From Cyclobacterium marinum DSM 745 (lineage in GTDB: Bacteria; Bacteroidota; Bacteroidia; Cytophagales; Cyclobacteriaceae), in contig NC_015914.1 in the NCBI RefSeq assembly GCF_000222485.1, positions 3,826,001 to 3,890,000 of the forward strand: DNA of 64,000 nucleotides, given 5' to 3'. Below the pieces are notes generated by a model that was not told where the DNA came from, ran no database searches, and saw only the letters and a program-made list of their open reading frames with translations. Within the stretch, counting starts at the first letter, position 1; every line of letters begins with the position of its first letter. This document shows, piece after piece, positions 62,066 through 64,000 of this stretch. A program made the translations under genes and the position numbers.

Positions 62066-62829
62066 TTTTTTAAGTCTTTATTAATTATTAAATGAGTATG
62101 CTTCCCAATTCTGGCTATTTGTCGGCCATTCTCCATCAATTTTAGTTGCTCTATTTCATCGCAATTCACGATGGCATACCCCATTTTCAAATTAGCGCCA
62201 CTCTCTGCAAGTCGTATTAGAGCCATTTTTTGTTCATTGTCCGGAAGAAGTTCAAAAACATCATAAACTAAGATTTCAAAGCATCCAAAAAAATCACTCC
62301 ATTGGATATCTGTAGAATACCTCCTTATATGCTTGTGATTAAAATGTAAAAACACTTCTTGGCTTAAAATGTTGGTATCTAAGAGTTCCTCCTTGAATTC
62401 TCTTTTTGGATCTGTTTCTCTTTCCTTTTGAGATTCAAACCAATTAAGGACTTCAACGGCATATTTTCCTCTCACCATAAATCTTAAATCATCGTTACTT
62501 TGTTTGTCAACATCTAGCCCATTCCCCGAATTATCAGGTTTATAACCCCATTTGTTAAAAAGGCTATCGTCACCAAATCGCTTGTAAACTCCACCAACTG
62601 ATTGAAGCTGGTTCTCAATTCTTCTGTTAAGAACAAGCAAATACTTATTTGATTCCGGTATTTGAATCTTGTAAAGACCACTTAATGAGAATCGGATATA
62701 TTCATTCTTGTATTTTCCAAATTTTGTTTTGGCGTAGAGACTTAAGTGGTTTTTATTTTCCCAGGCGATTGATATTCCCTTTGCGAAAATTGGCTTAATT
62801 AATAATGCTATTGAAGCTAATTCCATCAT
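62062..62829 (-). CDS. Cap16-like NUDIX protein, candidate CBASS effector
   Basis: A 255-residue protein. Hydrophobic N-terminal stretch (about 4-20), then a NUDIX-like fold: YLLVLNRRIENQLQSVGGVY (GG at 79-80) and the Nudix-box tail REFKEELL at 143-150. This layout fits the SMODS-associated NUDIX (Cap16) family. In CBASS this family stands at the effector place and may hydrolyse nucleotides or gate a membrane when the cyclic signal binds. Two in-frame ATGs (62829, 62826); 5 nt behind the DUF2188 gene. Confidence 0.7.
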   Translation of the reverse strand: MMELASIALLIKPIFAKGISIAWENKNHLSLYAKTKFGKYKNEYIRFSLSGLYKIQIPESNKYLLVLNRRIENQLQSVGGVYKRFGDDSLFNKWGYKPDNSGNGLDVDKQSNDDLRFMVRGKYAVEVLNWFESQKERETDPKREFKEELLDTNILSQEVFLHFNHKHIRRYSTDIQWSDFFGCFEILVYDVFELLPDNEQKMALIRLAESGANLKMGYAIVNCDEIEQLKLMENGRQIARIGKHTHLIINKDLKK

Positions 62830-62834
62830 ATCAA

Positions 62835-63062
62835 TTATCCTTTTGGTGGGAATGGGTCATTACCAAATGAATCCCGCTGACGGATTTGTCCATTTCTTCC
62901 ATGGATTAATAATTCAGATTGCTGATTCTTAGCTGTTTGCCTAGCTATCTGAATAGCCTCCCGTTGCGTCTTTTTTACTATTGTTACCTTTCCGTTTCGT
63001 TCACCTCGAACAGCCCAACCTTCCTGATGCTTCACTACGTGTTGATTTTTTCCTTTTGCCAT
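62835..63062 (-). CDS. DUF2188 protein, first gene of the CBASS operon
   Basis: A 75-residue basic protein with the DUF2188 pattern: NQHVVKHQEGWAVRGERNGK, TQREAIQIARQTAKNQQSEL and LIHGRNGQIRQRDSFGNDPF. The family is small, widespread in defence loci and without known activity. It is the leader gene of the operon, 5 nt before the NUDIX gene, and divergent from the XRE-ImmA gene. It may be regulatory or nucleic-acid binding; that is a guess. Confidence 0.8.
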   Translation of the reverse strand: MAKGKNQHVVKHQEGWAVRGERNGKVTIVKKTQREAIQIARQTAKNQQSELLIHGRNGQIRQRDSFGNDPFPPKG

Positions 63063-63170
63063 AATTATTTAGATTTAGTTAAGTTGTCAAAAGTACAATT
63101 TTGATACCATATCGTCAACCTTAGTTAATAATTGAAAAATTCATCCGTATTTCTCTATATTGAGCCAATT

Positions 63171-63222
63171 TGTCAGTTAATTACTTCATATGTCAGTGAC
63201 CGTTTGTCATAATAAATTGACA
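63171..63222. promoter_or_regulatory. TGTCA-repeat operator between CBASS and its divergent regulator
   Basis: TGTCA occurs at 63171, 63191 and 63205, and the complement TGACA at 63218-63222, so TGTCA-(8)-TGACA (63205-63222) is an inverted pair; TATGTCA at 63189 pairs with TGACATA at 63218. They lie in the 244-bp divergent promoter region and are likely sites of the XRE-ImmA protein. Confidence 0.5.
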
Positions 63223-63306
63223 TATATATAAATAATTTGTATAAATGTAAACTGTTAGTGTATATTCGCGTAAAGCATATTACATGAACTTACCATATCA
63301 AGTACA

Positions 63307-64000
63307 ATGAAATACTTAGCCGAACGTCTAAAATCAGCCAGATTGATGAATGGCTTATCACTCCAAGGTTTGGCAGACCGAATAGATAATCGTGTTACCA
63401 AGCAAGCGCTCAGTAAATATGAGCAAGGTCAGGTGGTTCCGGATTCTGATATGATAGGTGTATTGGCAGAAGCATTGAAGGTAAGACCTGATTATTTTCA
63501 TACCGATACTGAGGTGAAATTCGGTGAAATCGAATTTCGAAAACTGAAAAACTATCCTTCCAAGGAAAAAAACAGGATTATAGAAATTGCTAAAAATGAA
63601 CTTAGCCGGTATATTGAATTGGAAGAAATTTTGGGAATTGAAACCAAGTTTGAAAATCCTCTTGAGGACATAGCGATAAAATCACATGAGGATATCGAAA
63701 AAGCTGCTGAAAAATTAAGAGAGGTTTGGGGTTTGGGAAGTGATTCCATTTCCAATGTAATAGAACTTCTGGAAGATCATCATGTGAAAGTTTTGGAGAT
63801 TGATTCAAGCGAAGCTTTTGATGGGTTCTCTACTTGGGTAAATGGCAATGACATTCCCTTAATCGTTCTCAATAAATCTAAATTTGAAAACAAGTTGGAT
63901 AGAAAACGTTTCACTGCCTTCCATGAGCTAGCGCATCTTCTTTTGGATGTGAATGGGTATGAAGAAAAGCAAAAAGAAAAATTTTGTCATGCCTTTGCGT
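63307..64000 (+). CDS. XRE-ImmA/IrrE regulator protease (3' end outside window)
   Basis: An open frame from ATG 63307 runs off the window; at least 231 residues. N-terminal helix-turn-helix (YLAERLKSARLMNGLSLQGL, VTKQALSKYEQGQVVP) and C-terminal M78 (ImmA/IrrE) metallopeptidase with the zinc motif FHELAHLLL near residue 205-212. Divergent from the CBASS operon. In other CBASS loci a repressor and an M78 peptidase (CapH/CapP type) switch the operon on after DNA damage; here both domains are in one polypeptide. This would be the on/off switch of the operon; inferred from position. Confidence 0.8.
   Translation, partial: MKYLAERLKSARLMNGLSLQGLADRIDNRVTKQALSKYEQGQVVPDSDMIGVLAEALKVRPDYFHTDTEVKFGEIEFRKLKNYPSKEKNRIIEIAKNELSRYIELEEILGIETKFENPLEDIAIKSHEDIEKAAEKLREVWGLGSDSISNVIELLEDHHVKVLEIDSSEAFDGFSTWVNGNDIPLIVLNKSKFENKLDRKRFTAFHELAHLLLDVNGYEEKQKEKFCHAFA

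Overview
The window looks like chromosomal or mobile DNA of a Bacteroidota member, most likely Cytophagales (Cyclobacteriaceae-like). The basis is family-level: a Bacteroidetes-type conjugation operon (TraE/F/G/J/K/M/N families), promoters of the TAnnTTTG type, LRR/RHS surface proteins and IS families typical of that phylum. No rRNA, tRNA or CRISPR array was seen. No integrase or attachment site was found, so the ends of the conjugative element lie outside the window or are unrecognised.

Layout. (1) 1-11.1 kb: a giant LRR/RHS polymorphic-toxin protein (its start is cut by the window edge), two small membrane proteins, a silenced copy of the rhs core with a second, different C-terminal tip, and one more small membrane protein. 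This is a full-length rhs gene with an orphan toxin module behind it. (2) 11.1-12.4 kb: a graveyard holding an XRE regulator remnant and two IS21-type istB remnants in direct repeat. (3) 12.4-31.2 kb: one long co-directional mobilization and conjugation block: relaxosome protein, relaxase, ParA-like ATPase, DUF3408 protein, two TraE paralogues, TraF, TraG (VirB4-like ATPase), three tandem paralogous secreted proteins, TraJ-TraN, a VirD4-like coupling protein, ArdC-like antirestriction protein and a DUF3945/4099-like protein. (4) 31.3-34.3 kb: a lipoprotein, an anchored coiled-coil protein and about 1.5 kb with no gene.

(5) 34.3-43.2 kb: two copies of a radC / zinc-ribbon membrane protein / small XRE regulator unit, the second with a broken radC. 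They bracket an IS982 element, a broken TIR-TPR gene and an intact two-gene operon: a TIR-like DUF4062-type protein plus a STAND ATPase that ends in a kinase-type dimerization helix pair. (6) 43.4-45.2 kb: a three-gene toxin / antitoxin / SecB-like chaperone (TAC) locus. (7) 45.8-52.6 kb: a type I restriction-modification operon hsdM-hsdS-abi-hsdR with an Abi gene inside. (8) 53-60 kb: a P-loop (KAP-like) ATPase, an SRAP-domain protein, two copies of an 85-residue gene with a long conserved leader bracketing a DUF4238 gene, and an IS110 element that seems to have landed in the terminator of the second 85-residue gene. (9) 60.5-64 kb: a CBASS operon on the minus strand (DUF2188 protein, Cap16-like NUDIX protein, CD-NTase, E2-like protein), with a divergent XRE-ImmA/IrrE regulator that runs off the window end.

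As a whole this is a conjugative block next to a dense defence island. The two duplicated units (radC unit, 85-residue unit) each hold defence-type cargo between direct repeats, which suggests cargo was gained by duplication and recombination. The strongest candidates for something little described are the DUF4062-STAND-DHp operon, the TAC locus, and the NUDIX/E2-only CBASS with its DUF2188 partner.
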